NCBI GenBank assembly: GCA_040752025.1
Contig: JBFMFR010000046.1
Span: forward strand, 1 to 56,487
From: JBFMFR01 sp040752025
GTDB lineage: Bacteria > Chloroflexota > Anaerolineae > Anaerolineales > UBA4823
Reading direction: 5' to 3'
Length of the DNA: 56,487 bases
The notes beneath the pieces were generated by a model. That model was not told the origin of the DNA, ran no database searches, and was given only the letters and a program-made list of their open reading frames with translations. Positions 41,042-50,078 of this stretch are shown piece after piece (the stretch's first letter is position 1; the number at the start of each line of letters is the position of its first letter). The translations under genes were made by a program, and so were the position numbers.

Positions 41042-41166
41042 GAAGCTTGTTCTACTGTACGAAAGCAGTTTTATCGAAAGGAGGTGGTGATAGGGGCCGA
41101 TCAAAATATAGATTCCGAAACGATTTGTAAGTACCATTTTTCGAATTCCTGAAAGGAGGAGAACGA

Positions 41167-42912
41167 ATGCATCGCAAGACTTTTTATGTTATGGGGATCG
41201 TCGTCCTGTTGCTTAGCATGGTGCTGAGCGCTTGTGCGACTGGAGCAACCCAGACGGCTGCTCCGACAGAGAAACCGGTGGAACAGCCGACCGAGGCGCC
41301 TAAGCCTACTGAGGCGCCCGTGGAGCCCACTGAAGCGCCGGTGGTTTTCGAGCCAATGGCGGTCAGCGCGCCCGACTGCGACTATGGCGGTCTGTTCAAG
41401 AGCATGGAAGCGGTGGATGAGTACACTGTGAAGTTCACCATGTGTGCTCCGGACCCGGCTTTCCTGTCCAAGATCGCCTTCTCGTCATTCTCGATCCAGC
41501 CGAAAGAATACCTGGAGCAGACTGGCGGCGGCGGTGAGGGCAGCGCTTTGCTGGAGAAGCCGATCGGCACCGGGCCTTACATGGTTTCCGAGTGGAAGCG
41601 CGGCGATGAGCTGGTCTTCACGGCTTTCGCCGACTACTGGGGCGAAGAAAAGGCCCAGACCCCGACGCTGGTCTTCCGCTGGAGCTCTGAGGCTGCGCAG
41701 CGCTTGCTCGAGCTGCAGGCCGGCACGGTGGACGGCATCGACAATCCTGGCCCGGATGACTTCGCCACCATCCAGGCTGACTCGAATCTGAAGCTGATCC
41801 CACGCCCGGCGCTGAATATCTTCTACGTCGGCATGAACAATACCTACCCGCCCTTCGACAACGAGCAGGTGCGCCAGGCGATTGCTATGGGCATCGATCG
41901 CCAGCGTATCGTGGATAACTTCTACCCGGCTGGCTCCGAAGCGGCTTCGCACTTCACGCCCTGCGCCATCCCCAATGGCTGCGTAGGCGAGTCCTGGTAC
42001 GAGTTCGACGTGGCTAAGGCCAAGGAAATGCTGGCGGCTGCTGGCTACCCGGATGGCTTCGAGACCGAACTGGCCTATCGCGATGTGGTGCGCGGTTACC
42101 TGCCGCAGCCCGGTGTGGTGGCCCAGGATATCCAGGCCCAGTTGCTGGAGAACCTGAACATCAATGTTACCATCAACGTGATGGAATCCGGCGCTTACCT
42201 GGACGCGGCTGACTCGGGCCTGCTGCCTGGCCTGCACCTTTTGGGCTGGGGCGCCGACTACCCGGATCAGACCAACTTCCTGGATTTCCACTTCGGCGCA
42301 GGCTCGTCCAAGCAGTTCGGCGACAAGTTCACCGATATCACCGACCTGCTCAAGCAGGCCGCGGCGCTGGCCGGCGATGAGGCGCGCAAGCCGCTGTACG
42401 AGCAGGCCAACAACCTGATCAAGCAGCACGTGCCCATGATCCCGGTGGCGCATGGCGGTTCGGCCACGGCTTACAAGGCGGCGGTCGAGGGCGCGCACTC
42501 CAGTCCGTTGGGCAACGAGACCTTCTCGGTGATGAGCGTGGCCGGCCAGGACACTTTCGTATGGATGCAGAATGGCGAGCCGCCTTCACTCTACTGCCCG
42601 GATGAGACTGACGGCGAGGCGCTGCGACCCTGCGAGCAGGCAATCGAGTCGCTGTACAAGTATGAAATCGGCGGCACTGCGGCGCTGCCGAACCTGGCCA
42701 AAGTGTGTGAGGCGAACGAAGACCTCACCGTTTGGACCTGCACCCTGAACCAGGGGATCAAGTTCCACGATGGCTCCACCCTGGACGCCAACGATGTGGT
42801 CATGTCCCTGGTTGTACAGTGGGATGCTGCGCATCCGCTGCACAAGGGCAACACGGGCGCGTTCACCTACTTTAGCTCCCTGTGGGGCGGTTTCCTGAAC
42901 GCTCCGGAATAA
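41167..42912 (+). CDS. Peptide-type ABC transporter substrate-binding lipoprotein, apparently circularly permuted
   Basis: 581 aa. Lipobox LSMVLSAC (about residue 24) and a Pro/Thr/Glu-rich linker (about 30-60). The SBP_bac_5 fold then begins at the middle of the canonical order: VDEYTVKFTMCAPDPAFL, GTGPYMVSEWKRG, the VRQAIAMGIDRQRIV block, LLGWGADYPDQTNF and HVPMIPVAHGG. Only after that come segments that normally stand at the N-terminus: EAIESLYKYEIGG-like text, PNLAKVCEANEDLTVWTCTLNQGIKFHDGSTLDANDVVMS and GAFTYFSSLWGGFLN. So the N-terminal module appears at the C-terminus. Next to two permease genes it is the binding component; the substrate is unknown. Confidence 0.8.
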   Translation: MHRKTFYVMGIVVLLLSMVLSACATGATQTAAPTEKPVEQPTEAPKPTEAPVEPTEAPVVFEPMAVSAPDCDYGGLFKSMEAVDEYTVKFTMCAPDPAFLSKIAFSSFSIQPKEYLEQTGGGGEGSALLEKPIGTGPYMVSEWKRGDELVFTAFADYWGEEKAQTPTLVFRWSSEAAQRLLELQAGTVDGIDNPGPDDFATIQADSNLKLIPRPALNIFYVGMNNTYPPFDNEQVRQAIAMGIDRQRIVDNFYPAGSEAASHFTPCAIPNGCVGESWYEFDVAKAKEMLAAAGYPDGFETELAYRDVVRGYLPQPGVVAQDIQAQLLENLNINVTINVMESGAYLDAADSGLLPGLHLLGWGADYPDQTNFLDFHFGAGSSKQFGDKFTDITDLLKQAAALAGDEARKPLYEQANNLIKQHVPMIPVAHGGSATAYKAAVEGAHSSPLGNETFSVMSVAGQDTFVWMQNGEPPSLYCPDETDGEALRPCEQAIESLYKYEIGGTAALPNLAKVCEANEDLTVWTCTLNQGIKFHDGSTLDANDVVMSLVVQWDAAHPLHKGNTGAFTYFSSLWGGFLNAPE

Positions 42913-42926
42913 CCCTATGATTCACT

Positions 42927-42969
42927 CCCGGTGAGGTGCGCCAGTCGATCGGATTGGCCCCTCACCGGG
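42927..42969. repeat. Hairpin between binding-protein and permease genes
   Basis: CCCGGTGAGG at 42927-42936 pairs perfectly with CCTCACCGGG at 42960-42969, around a 23-nt loop. Located in the 70-nt gap after the binding-protein gene, it may raise the ratio of binding-protein to permease mRNA, as described for similar ABC operons. Confidence 0.55.
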
Positions 42970-42982
42970 GGACTTGAAAACC

Positions 42983-44050
42983 ATGACTACTTACATTCTC
43001 CGGCGCATCCTTTCCAGCTTACCAGTTCTTTTTGGCATTATGTTTGTTACGTTCGCCCTGGGGCGTTTGATCCCCGGCGATCCCTGTCGCGCCATCCTGG
43101 GCGAGAAGGCTACCGACGCAATCTGCGAAGATTTTTTCCGCCGGCACGGGTTGGACCGGCCGATCCCGGTGCAATTTGCGATTTACGTGGGCGAGATCGT
43201 GCGCGGCGACCTGGGTGTATCCATTCGCTACAGTAAGCCGGTCACCGAACTGATTGCTGAACGCTTGCCAACCACAGTTGAACTCAGCCTGGCAGCCATG
43301 ACTTTCAGTGTGCTCGTGGGCATCCCTATGGGGATTATTTCCGCCGTAAAGCATAATTCGTTCGTGGATGTCGCCACGATGATGGTTGCCAACGTGGGGG
43401 TCTCGATGCCGGTTTTCTGGCTGGGATTGATGTTGGCTTATGTGTTCGCGCTATTGTTGAAAGGTACGCCGTTGCAACTACCACCATCTGGCAGATTATC
43501 TCCCGGCTTGCTCGTTCCGCCGTTTTACGAAGTGTGGGGATGGGACATCCAGCCTGGCGGGGTATTCGAGTTTATCAGCCGCCTGAATACGATCAATTCT
43601 ATTTTGATCTGGCGCTGGGATATTTTCTGGGACGCGCTCAAACATCTGATCCTGCCGGCCATGGCGGTGGGGACGATTCCGTTGGCGATCATTGCGCGCA
43701 TGACGCGTTCCAGTATGCTGGATGTGTTGGGGCAAGATTATATCCGCGCCGCCCGCGCCAAAGGTTTGCCGCGCGTCGATGTGGTGCTGAAACACGCCTT
43801 GCGCAACGCTTTGCTGCCGTTGGTCACTATTATCGGCCTGTCGCTGGGCAGTTTCCTGGGGGGCGCTGTGCTGACCGAGACGATTTTTGGCCTCTCGGGA
43901 GTGGGCCGGATCATGTATGATTCGATCACGGCGCGCGATTATGGCGTGGTGCAGTCTTTCACTGTGGTGATTGCAGTGTTCTTTGTGATCTTGAATTTGA
44001 TCGTCGATATCTCCTATTCCTATCTTGATCCCCGCGTACGATTGGATTAA
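42983..44050 (+). CDS. Peptide-type ABC permease, DppB-like
   Basis: 355 aa from ATG 42983. The LRRILSSLPVLFGIMFVTFALGRLIPGDP start, the VELSLAAMTFSVLVGIPMGII segment and the EAA loop (DYIRAARAKGLPRVDVVLKHALRNA) match DppB/OppB permeases. About six membrane helices. It works with the next gene as the channel of a dipeptide/oligopeptide or nickel importer. It is 70 nt after the binding-protein gene. Confidence 0.9.
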   Translation: MTTYILRRILSSLPVLFGIMFVTFALGRLIPGDPCRAILGEKATDAICEDFFRRHGLDRPIPVQFAIYVGEIVRGDLGVSIRYSKPVTELIAERLPTTVELSLAAMTFSVLVGIPMGIISAVKHNSFVDVATMMVANVGVSMPVFWLGLMLAYVFALLLKGTPLQLPPSGRLSPGLLVPPFYEVWGWDIQPGGVFEFISRLNTINSILIWRWDIFWDALKHLILPAMAVGTIPLAIIARMTRSSMLDVLGQDYIRAARAKGLPRVDVVLKHALRNALLPLVTIIGLSLGSFLGGAVLTETIFGLSGVGRIMYDSITARDYGVVQSFTVVIAVFFVILNLIVDISYSYLDPRVRLD

Positions 44051-44055
44051 TCTGC

Positions 44056-45030
44056 ATGCAAGATACACCGAGAAAAATAGAGGAAGAAGGCCGGGTGGCG
44101 CAGTTGCAAGCCGAGGGCTTGCAGAGCACTGAGAGCGTCACGCTTTGGAAAACTGCCTGGCGGCGGCTCTTCCGGCGAAAATCGGCCCTGGTTGGCCTGG
44201 GCATCCTGGGTTTCCTGATCCTGATCGCAGTGACTGCTCAGTGGATTGCCCCATATAGTCCTTATCAGGTTTTGATTGGCCTCGAGCCGATCAAGATGCG
44301 CCAGGCGCCTTGTATTCACCTTCTAGGCTGTCCTGAGGATCAGCCACAGCACTTGATGGGGGTGGATGGCAACGTGCGCGACCAATTCAGCCGCCTTTTG
44401 TACGGAGCGCGCCTTAGCTTGATGGTGGGCATCTCCACAGTCACCTTTGGTATCGTGATCGGTACAATTCTGGGCGCTCTGGCCGGGTACCTGGGTGGGT
44501 GGGTGGATAATTCGATCATGCGCATCATGGATGTGCTCCTGGCATTTCCTTCCCTGTTGCTGGCTATCGCAATTGTTTCTATCTTGGGACCGGGTCTGAT
44601 CAACGCCTTGTTGGCGATTGGTATTGTTTCGATTCCAGTTTATGCGCGCGTTACGCGCGCCAGTGTGCTTACGGTGCGCGAAATGGAGTTCGTTGAAGCC
44701 TCGCGCTCACTGGGTGGGGGTACTCTCTATATCTTGTTCGGGCGTATTTTGCCAAATTCTCTAACCCCTTTGATTGTTCAGGGCACGTTGGGCATTGCCA
44801 CTGCGATTCTGGATGCGGCCGCACTTTCTTTCTTGGGGTTAGGAGCCCAACCGCCGACACCTGAATGGGGCACGATGTTAGGAGCTGAACGCAATCAAGT
44901 CTTTACCGCACCGCATCTGGTGTTTTACCCGGGTCTGGCGATCATGTTGACGGTACTATCGTTCAATCTGCTCGGCGATGGTTTACGGGATGCCTTAGAT
45001 CCACGCCTGGCCGAGCGCGGCGCTGAATAA
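44056..45030 (+). CDS. Peptide-type ABC permease, DppC-like
   Basis: 324 aa. The N-terminal WRRLFRRKSALVGLGILGFL helix, then the EAA loop (MEFVEASRSLGGGTLYILFGRILPNSL) and the C-terminal GAQPPTPEWGTML, match DppC/OppC. It begins five bases after the DppB stop. A terminator follows and no DppD/DppF-like ATPase genes lie nearby, so the importer must use ATPases encoded elsewhere. Confidence 0.9.
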   Translation: MQDTPRKIEEEGRVAQLQAEGLQSTESVTLWKTAWRRLFRRKSALVGLGILGFLILIAVTAQWIAPYSPYQVLIGLEPIKMRQAPCIHLLGCPEDQPQHLMGVDGNVRDQFSRLLYGARLSLMVGISTVTFGIVIGTILGALAGYLGGWVDNSIMRIMDVLLAFPSLLLAIAIVSILGPGLINALLAIGIVSIPVYARVTRASVLTVREMEFVEASRSLGGGTLYILFGRILPNSLTPLIVQGTLGIATAILDAAALSFLGLGAQPPTPEWGTMLGAERNQVFTAPHLVFYPGLAIMLTVLSFNLLGDGLRDALDPRLAERGAE

Positions 45031-45065
45031 CTGCAGAAGCTGGTTAGCACCCATGACTGTTCCGA

Positions 45066-45108
45066 AACCAGCCCCGGGCGGTTTTCCCGTTCGCGGGCTG
45101 GTTTTAAT
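45066..45108 (+). terminator. Intrinsic terminator of the peptide ABC operon
   Basis: AACCAGCCC (45066-45074) pairs with GGGCTGGTT (45095-45103), enclosing a smaller inner stem (CGGG/CCCG), followed by TTTT (45102-45105). It confirms that the ABC operon ends after dppC. Confidence 0.75.
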
Positions 45109-45130
45109 CTCAGATTATGTTAAACTACCT

Positions 45131-45159
45131 TTGACATTCTGCACTGCTTTGACTACAAT
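45131..45159 (+). promoter_or_regulatory. Consensus promoter of the coaE operon
   Basis: TTGACA (45131-45136), 17-bp spacing and TACAAT (45154-45159), the closest match to the consensus in the window. The first gene starts 41 nt downstream with GGAGGAAG before the ATG. Confidence 0.75.
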
Positions 45160-45200
45160 GGAGAGTAAGGAATTTTGATCTGTCATTACGTGGAGGAAGA

Positions 45201-46334
45201 ATGAGCGCCTGGCCAGGTAAATATGTGATTGGTTTGACAGGCAACATCGCTACCGGCAAGAGTGTGGTACGCAAGATGTTAGAGCACCTGGGGGTGTATG
45301 GCATTGACGCAGATGCACTTGCGCATCGCGCTACCGCGCAAGGTTCACCTGGCTATCGGCCAGTTGTGGACACATTTGGCAAGTGGATTCTCTCTTCAGA
45401 TGGTCAAATTGACCGTGCAAAGCTGGCGCGGGTCGTTTTTGCTGACCCTGAAGCGCTGGTGCAATTAGAAGCGATCGTACATCCATTGGTCGCGCAAGCG
45501 GTTGACATCCTGGTGCGCCGCGCACCGCGCCAGGTGGTCGTTGTAGAAGCGATCAAACTCATCGAGTCGGGCCTGGCGGAGAAGTGCGATTCAATCTGGG
45601 TCACGTATGCGCCCCAAGAGCTGCAACTGGCGCGCCTGATGCAAAAACGCAAGACCAGTGAGGCGGTCGCCCGGCAGCGCATCAGCGCCCAACCTCTGCA
45701 AGAAAAGAAAACTGCGGTTGCTCACGTGATCATCCGGAATGATGGGTCGTTTGAAGACACCTGGCAACAAGTTTATGCGGCCTGGCAGAAAGCCTTCCCC
45801 TCTGCAGAAGATGGATTGGCTCAGCCAGCCCAGGCTGCCGCAGGCGAAATGGTGGTTTATCGGGCGCGCCCGCGCGATGCAGAAGACATTGCTGCTCTGA
45901 TTACGCAATTAAGCCAGGGTCAACGTAGAATGACGCGTGCGGAGGTGATGGCGGCGTTTGGTGAAAAGGCTTTTCTGCTGCTCAAGTCGGACGAAAAGAC
46001 CCTGGGAGTAGTGGGTTGGAAGGTCGAGAACCTGGTGGCTTGTACGGATGACGTTTATCTGGAAAGTAATACCTCCCTGGTAGATGGGTTGGGGGTTTTG
46101 ATGAAAGATGTTGAACGCGCCTCGCGCGAATTGGAATGTGAGATTTCGCTGCTGTTCCTACCTCCCTCGTTTGAAAATCAGGAAAATCTCTTTCGCGCCC
46201 TGGGATACCAACGACGCACACCGTCCAATTTAGGGGTGCGCGCCTGGGAGGAAGCGGCGCAGGAATCTATGCCGGCTAATACTTTGATGCTTTTCAAACA
46301 ATTGCGCCAGGATAGAGTGCTGCGACCGGTTTAG
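45201..46334 (+). CDS. coaE: Dephospho-CoA kinase fused to a GNAT-like domain
   Basis: 377 aa, roughly twice the usual CoaE length. Residues 1-200 are CoaE: GLTGNIATGKSVVRKML (P-loop), DADALAHRATAQGSPGY, LEAIVHPLV, and RMxxR-like QKRKTSEAVARQRIS. It phosphorylates dephospho-CoA. Residues 210-377 resemble a GNAT fold (YRARPRDAEDIAALI, GVVGWKVENLVACTDDVYL, FRALGYQRR) but without a clear acetyl-CoA loop. The extra domain may bind a CoA-related ligand; that is inference. First gene of a housekeeping run. Confidence 0.85.
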   Translation: MSAWPGKYVIGLTGNIATGKSVVRKMLEHLGVYGIDADALAHRATAQGSPGYRPVVDTFGKWILSSDGQIDRAKLARVVFADPEALVQLEAIVHPLVAQAVDILVRRAPRQVVVVEAIKLIESGLAEKCDSIWVTYAPQELQLARLMQKRKTSEAVARQRISAQPLQEKKTAVAHVIIRNDGSFEDTWQQVYAAWQKAFPSAEDGLAQPAQAAAGEMVVYRARPRDAEDIAALITQLSQGQRRMTRAEVMAAFGEKAFLLLKSDEKTLGVVGWKVENLVACTDDVYLESNTSLVDGLGVLMKDVERASRELECEISLLFLPPSFENQENLFRALGYQRRTPSNLGVRAWEEAAQESMPANTLMLFKQLRQDRVLRPV

Positions 46335-46354
46335 GTTTTACGGAGCATGCGCGC

Positions 46355-47254
46355 GTGTCTGAGTTTTTCAACAATCTGGTAACGAACCTCATCTTCATAT
46401 TCGAGCGCTTGAACTGGGTAAGCGTGGTGGACATTCTACTGGTCACTGCGGTTTTGTTCATTCTCCTGCTCTTACTTCGGGGAACCCAGGCGATGGTGCT
46501 TCTGAGGGGCGCGCTACTGCTGGTCGCTTTGCTTGGATTGTTGACTTCATTGGAAGTGCTGCCAGCCTTTTCATGGTTGGTGCGGACTACTTTGCCGGCG
46601 ATCCTGTTCGCTATTCCGGTTATTTTTGCTCCCGAGATACGCCACGCGCTGGAACGACTGGGGCGCGCCGGCGTGCTGACACATTCTGAAAGAACTTCTG
46701 CACAGATGCAGGACGTCATCAGCGCGACTGTTTCAGCCGTTACGTGCCTGGCAGACCGGCGACATGGGGCCTTGATTGTGCTCCGCCGCCGCGATAGCCT
46801 GGATGAGTATATCCAAACCGGCGTTAGAGTGGATGCGCGGGTGACACCCGAATTGCTTTTACAAGTTTTCTACCCGAATACGCCACTGCATGATGGCGCA
46901 GTTATCATTGCGGGTGTGCGTCTGGTGGCGGCAGCTTGCGTCATGCCTTTGTCAGCCAGCGGGGTTCTGACCGGCTCGCCAGACCGGCAGATGGGCCTGC
47001 GACACCGGGCCGCGCTGGGCATTTCCGAAGTAAGCGACGCGGTTACGGTGGTCGTCTCTGAGGAGACGGGATCGGTTTCCGTGGTTCACGGTGGTCGTAT
47101 GATCAGGCGATTGGATACTGAGCGCCTGGATAGTATTCTGCGGGCATTTTTCCCTCCTCCTCGCCCGGCAAGTGGTTTATTACGTGCATTGAGCGGTTTA
47201 TTTACGGCTAAATCGCGGCAAGATGCGACTCCGGTTCGGGGGGAAGAACTATGA
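46355..47254 (+). CDS. cdaA: Membrane diadenylate cyclase (CdaA)
   Basis: 299 aa from GTG 46355, behind CGGAGC. Three membrane helices occupy about 10-85. The DAC domain has LHDGAVII (Asp180-Gly181-Ala182) and RHRAALGIS (Arg216-His217-Arg218). It makes c-di-AMP, a messenger for cell wall, K+ and DNA stress. It overlaps the ybbR gene (ATGA), the standard pairing for CdaA and its regulator CdaR. Confidence 0.93.
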   Translation: MSEFFNNLVTNLIFIFERLNWVSVVDILLVTAVLFILLLLLRGTQAMVLLRGALLLVALLGLLTSLEVLPAFSWLVRTTLPAILFAIPVIFAPEIRHALERLGRAGVLTHSERTSAQMQDVISATVSAVTCLADRRHGALIVLRRRDSLDEYIQTGVRVDARVTPELLLQVFYPNTPLHDGAVIIAGVRLVAAACVMPLSASGVLTGSPDRQMGLRHRAALGISEVSDAVTVVVSEETGSVSVVHGGRMIRRLDTERLDSILRAFFPPPRPASGLLRALSGLFTAKSRQDATPVRGEEL

Positions 47255-48561
47255 TCCTCCTGGCGCCTCTACGGTGGATCGCTCGTAACCTCAGCACGCT
47301 GCTTCTGGCATTTATCCTGGCAGTGGTGGTGTGGGTATCTGCAGTGGTTACGGCAGATCCGAATGAGGAGCAAACATTTGGCCCTGTACAGATTGAGAGA
47401 GTTGGTTTGGCTGAAGATATGCTTTTGGTCAGCGAGGCACCCAGCCAGGCATTTCTAACCCTACGCGCGCCGCGTTCGATTTGGCAAAAGCTAGAGGAGA
47501 ATCCCAGCCTGGTGCAGACCTGGATTGATCTGTCGGGGTTAGAGGCGGGCGAGCATGTCCTCAAGGTGATGACACAGGTGGACATTTCCCCTCTGCGCTA
47601 TGTAAAAATCGATCCCCAGGAAATCCGGCTGGTGTTGGAGCCCCTGGTTCGCATCGATGTCCCTGTGGAATTGGTCGTTAATGGCGAATTGCCTCTGGGT
47701 TATCGAAAAGGCTCGCCAGAGCTTGAGCCCCTGGAGGTTACCATCTCTGGTCCGGAATCTGCCGTCACTCGTGTGACGAGGGTGCACACCACGCTGGATA
47801 TCTCCGGGGCAGTAGAGACTTTCAAGCGTTTGCTTACGGTAGTAGCGGTGGATGAGAATGATTTGCCCGTGAATAACGTGACGATCGCGCCCAAGGTTGT
47901 CAGTGTTACCCAACCGGTCAGTTTGTTGGGCGGGTTTAAAAATGTGGTTGTCAAAGTTCTTACGACAGGCCAGGTGGCAAATGGCTACCGGTTGACCAAC
48001 ATATCGGTCTCGCCGCCAACCGTAACCTTGTTTTCTGAAAACCCTCAGCGCTTGAATGAAATTCCTGGCTTTGTAGATACTTTGCCGGTGGATTTGACCG
48101 GTTTGAGCGATGATATTGAAATCAACGTGGGTTTGAACCTGTCGGATGGGATTACACTGGTACGAGAGGCCGGCGTATTGGTACAAGTCAGTGTGGCAGC
48201 TATCGAAGGCAGCTTGACTTTAACGCTGCCCGTTGAAGTCGTTGGGCTCTCGCCGGAGCTAATGGCCGAAATTTCACCCAAAACGGTGGATGTGATTGTG
48301 GCAGGGCCTCTGATCGTTTTGGATAAGCTTTCGCCTGCCAGTTTCCGCGTTGTTCTGGATTTGACCGGTTTACCGCCAGGCGTTTACCAGCGACCTCCAA
48401 GTGTGGATGTGCTTTCAGACCAGGTCAGGGTGCAGACCACGCTGCCTGAAACGGTAGAGGTTGTGATTGAACTCGCCCCAACCCCAACTCCGACCCCAAC
48501 ACCGGAATCGACTTCGGAAACGCCGCAACCCCCGTCGATTACTGAAACACCCCAACCCTGA
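47251..48561 (+). CDS. ybbR: YbbR-domain protein (CdaR-like), CdaA partner
   Basis: 436 aa. An N-terminal membrane helix (LSTLLLAFILAVVVWVSAVV) is followed by several YbbR repeats, recognised by repeated VxVxGP.. patterns (ITISGPESAV, VTVEVPL-like) and periodic Pro/Gly. The C-terminus ends in a Thr/Pro-rich tail (PTPTPTPTPE). YbbR proteins sit outside the membrane and regulate CdaA. The start overlaps cdaA by 4 bp. The next gene, der, is an unusual companion. Confidence 0.85.
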   Translation: MILLAPLRWIARNLSTLLLAFILAVVVWVSAVVTADPNEEQTFGPVQIERVGLAEDMLLVSEAPSQAFLTLRAPRSIWQKLEENPSLVQTWIDLSGLEAGEHVLKVMTQVDISPLRYVKIDPQEIRLVLEPLVRIDVPVELVVNGELPLGYRKGSPELEPLEVTISGPESAVTRVTRVHTTLDISGAVETFKRLLTVVAVDENDLPVNNVTIAPKVVSVTQPVSLLGGFKNVVVKVLTTGQVANGYRLTNISVSPPTVTLFSENPQRLNEIPGFVDTLPVDLTGLSDDIEINVGLNLSDGITLVREAGVLVQVSVAAIEGSLTLTLPVEVVGLSPELMAEISPKTVDVIVAGPLIVLDKLSPASFRVVLDLTGLPPGVYQRPPSVDVLSDQVRVQTTLPETVEVVIELAPTPTPTPTPESTSETPQPPSITETPQP

Positions 48562-48568
48562 GGAAAAT

Positions 48569-49942
48569 ATGACTAAACCTGTTGTCGCTTTGGTGGGCCG
48601 ACCCAATGTTGGAAAATCGACCCTGTTCAATCGCCTGGCGGAAGAACGCCTGGCTGTTATCGACGATACTCCTGGGACGACGCGTGACCGCCTGATGGCG
48701 GAGGCTGAATGGAATGGCATTGTTTTTGATATTGTGGATACGGGCGGCATCGATCCATCCTCGATAGGATCGGGTTCGGGAAAAGCTCCCTTATCTGTTG
48801 GCTCAGCGGATTTCATCCGGGAGATTCGCCAGCAAGCTGAGATTGCGATCCAGGAAGCTGATGTGGTTCTTTTCATCACAGATGCTGAAAGCGGTGTAAC
48901 CCCGGCTGACTACGAAGTTGCTGAGATACTGCGACGGCACCAGCGGGAGAAAGATGGTACGTTGTGGCCTCCGGTGCTTTTAGTGGTCAATAAGGCCGAT
49001 AGCGCGGAGCGCCGTAATCAGTCGCTGCAGTTCTACGAATTGGGGATAGGCGAACCCTATCCAATTTCGGCTGTGCATGGTATTGGCACGGGCGATCTAT
49101 TGGATGTTCTGGTAGAAAATTTCCCGCCGAGCCAGGAGGAGGAGGAGCAGGAAGGCGCCAAGATTGCAATTGTAGGTAAACCGAATGCGGGAAAATCCAG
49201 CCTGCTCAACAAGCTGTTAGGTGAAGAGCGGGCGATCGTCAGTCCTATTCCTGGCACGACGCGGGATGCAGTCGATACTTACCTGGATTACGAGGGCATG
49301 CCGGTTACTTTGATCGATACGGCTGGCATCCGCCGGCGAGGGCGTATCGAGCCCGGTGTAGAAAAATATAGTGTGCTGCGCTCGTTACGGGCGATTGAGC
49401 GGGCTGATGTGGTTCTGCTGATGATTGATGCAACCAGCGGCATCACAGCCCAGGATACGCATATTGCCGGTTTCATCCTGGATGCGTGGAAGAGCACGGT
49501 GATCCTGGTCAACAAGTGGGATGCGATCGAGAAAGACGCTTATACGATTAACGAGTTCACACAGCGTGTGCGCCAGGAGCTGAAGTTCATGGATTACGTG
49601 CCGGCGCTGTTCATTTCTGCCAAGACCGGCCAACGGGTGGAGCGCGTGCTGCCTTTGGCCCTGCAAGTGCAAGAAGAACGGCTGGTGCGCCTTTCGACAT
49701 CCCAGCTAAACCAGGTCTTTCATGCTGCGCAAGATCAACACCCGGGCCCATCCCATGGCGGTCGCCAGTTCAAAATATACTACAGCACGCAGGTGCGCAG
49801 CGATCCACCTACGTTTTTGATCTATGTCAATGATCCGAAATTAGCGCATTTCAGCTATTTGAGATATCTGGAAAATCGCTTGCGCGAGGCTTATCCTTTC
49901 CTGGGCACGCCAGTCCGCCTGGTGCTGCGTTCCCGGCGGTAA
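48569..49942 (+). CDS. der: GTPase Der (EngA), ribosome 50S assembly
   Basis: 457 aa from ATG 48569, near the ybbR stop; an upstream in-frame extension within ybbR is rejected. Two GTPase domains: G1 motifs GRPNVGKS (10-17) and GKPNAGKS (about 207-214), each with DTPGTTRD / PGTTRDA and NKxD boxes. The C-terminal KH-like domain follows. It carries a Glu-rich linker (QEEEEQEG) between the domains. Acts in late 50S maturation. Confidence 0.94.
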   Translation: MTKPVVALVGRPNVGKSTLFNRLAEERLAVIDDTPGTTRDRLMAEAEWNGIVFDIVDTGGIDPSSIGSGSGKAPLSVGSADFIREIRQQAEIAIQEADVVLFITDAESGVTPADYEVAEILRRHQREKDGTLWPPVLLVVNKADSAERRNQSLQFYELGIGEPYPISAVHGIGTGDLLDVLVENFPPSQEEEEQEGAKIAIVGKPNAGKSSLLNKLLGEERAIVSPIPGTTRDAVDTYLDYEGMPVTLIDTAGIRRRGRIEPGVEKYSVLRSLRAIERADVVLLMIDATSGITAQDTHIAGFILDAWKSTVILVNKWDAIEKDAYTINEFTQRVRQELKFMDYVPALFISAKTGQRVERVLPLALQVQEERLVRLSTSQLNQVFHAAQDQHPGPSHGGRQFKIYYSTQVRSDPPTFLIYVNDPKLAHFSYLRYLENRLREAYPFLGTPVRLVLRSRR

Positions 49943-50039
49943 ACCTAGCAGAGCAGCACAGCAAAGGCGCGTTTTTTTCTGGGCGGGTTCACTCAGCGAG
50001 GTGATTCCTGTGAATGAAGACACTCTCATCTTTTGAACC

Positions 50040-50068
50040 TTGCCCGCCTAATCAAGCGGTTTTATAAT
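50040..50068 (+). promoter_or_regulatory. Promoter of lepB with a very short leader
   Basis: TTGCCC (50040-50045), 17-bp spacing and TATAAT (50063-50068). The lepB ATG is only 11 nt after the -10, so the message would have about three untranslated bases, i.e. nearly leaderless. No Shine-Dalgarno is seen. Confidence 0.6.
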
Positions 50069-50078
50069 CCTCGTTAGT

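Noticed and set aside
41087..41152. 21-codon leader ORF before the peptide importer
   Set aside because: GTG start is only two bases from its ribosome site and no alternative hairpins are visible; reported under the promoter entry but not as a gene.
41485..42498. 337-codon open frame on the minus strand inside the binding-protein gene
   Set aside because: Antisense shadow of a supported lipoprotein gene; no start signal and no recognisable domain.
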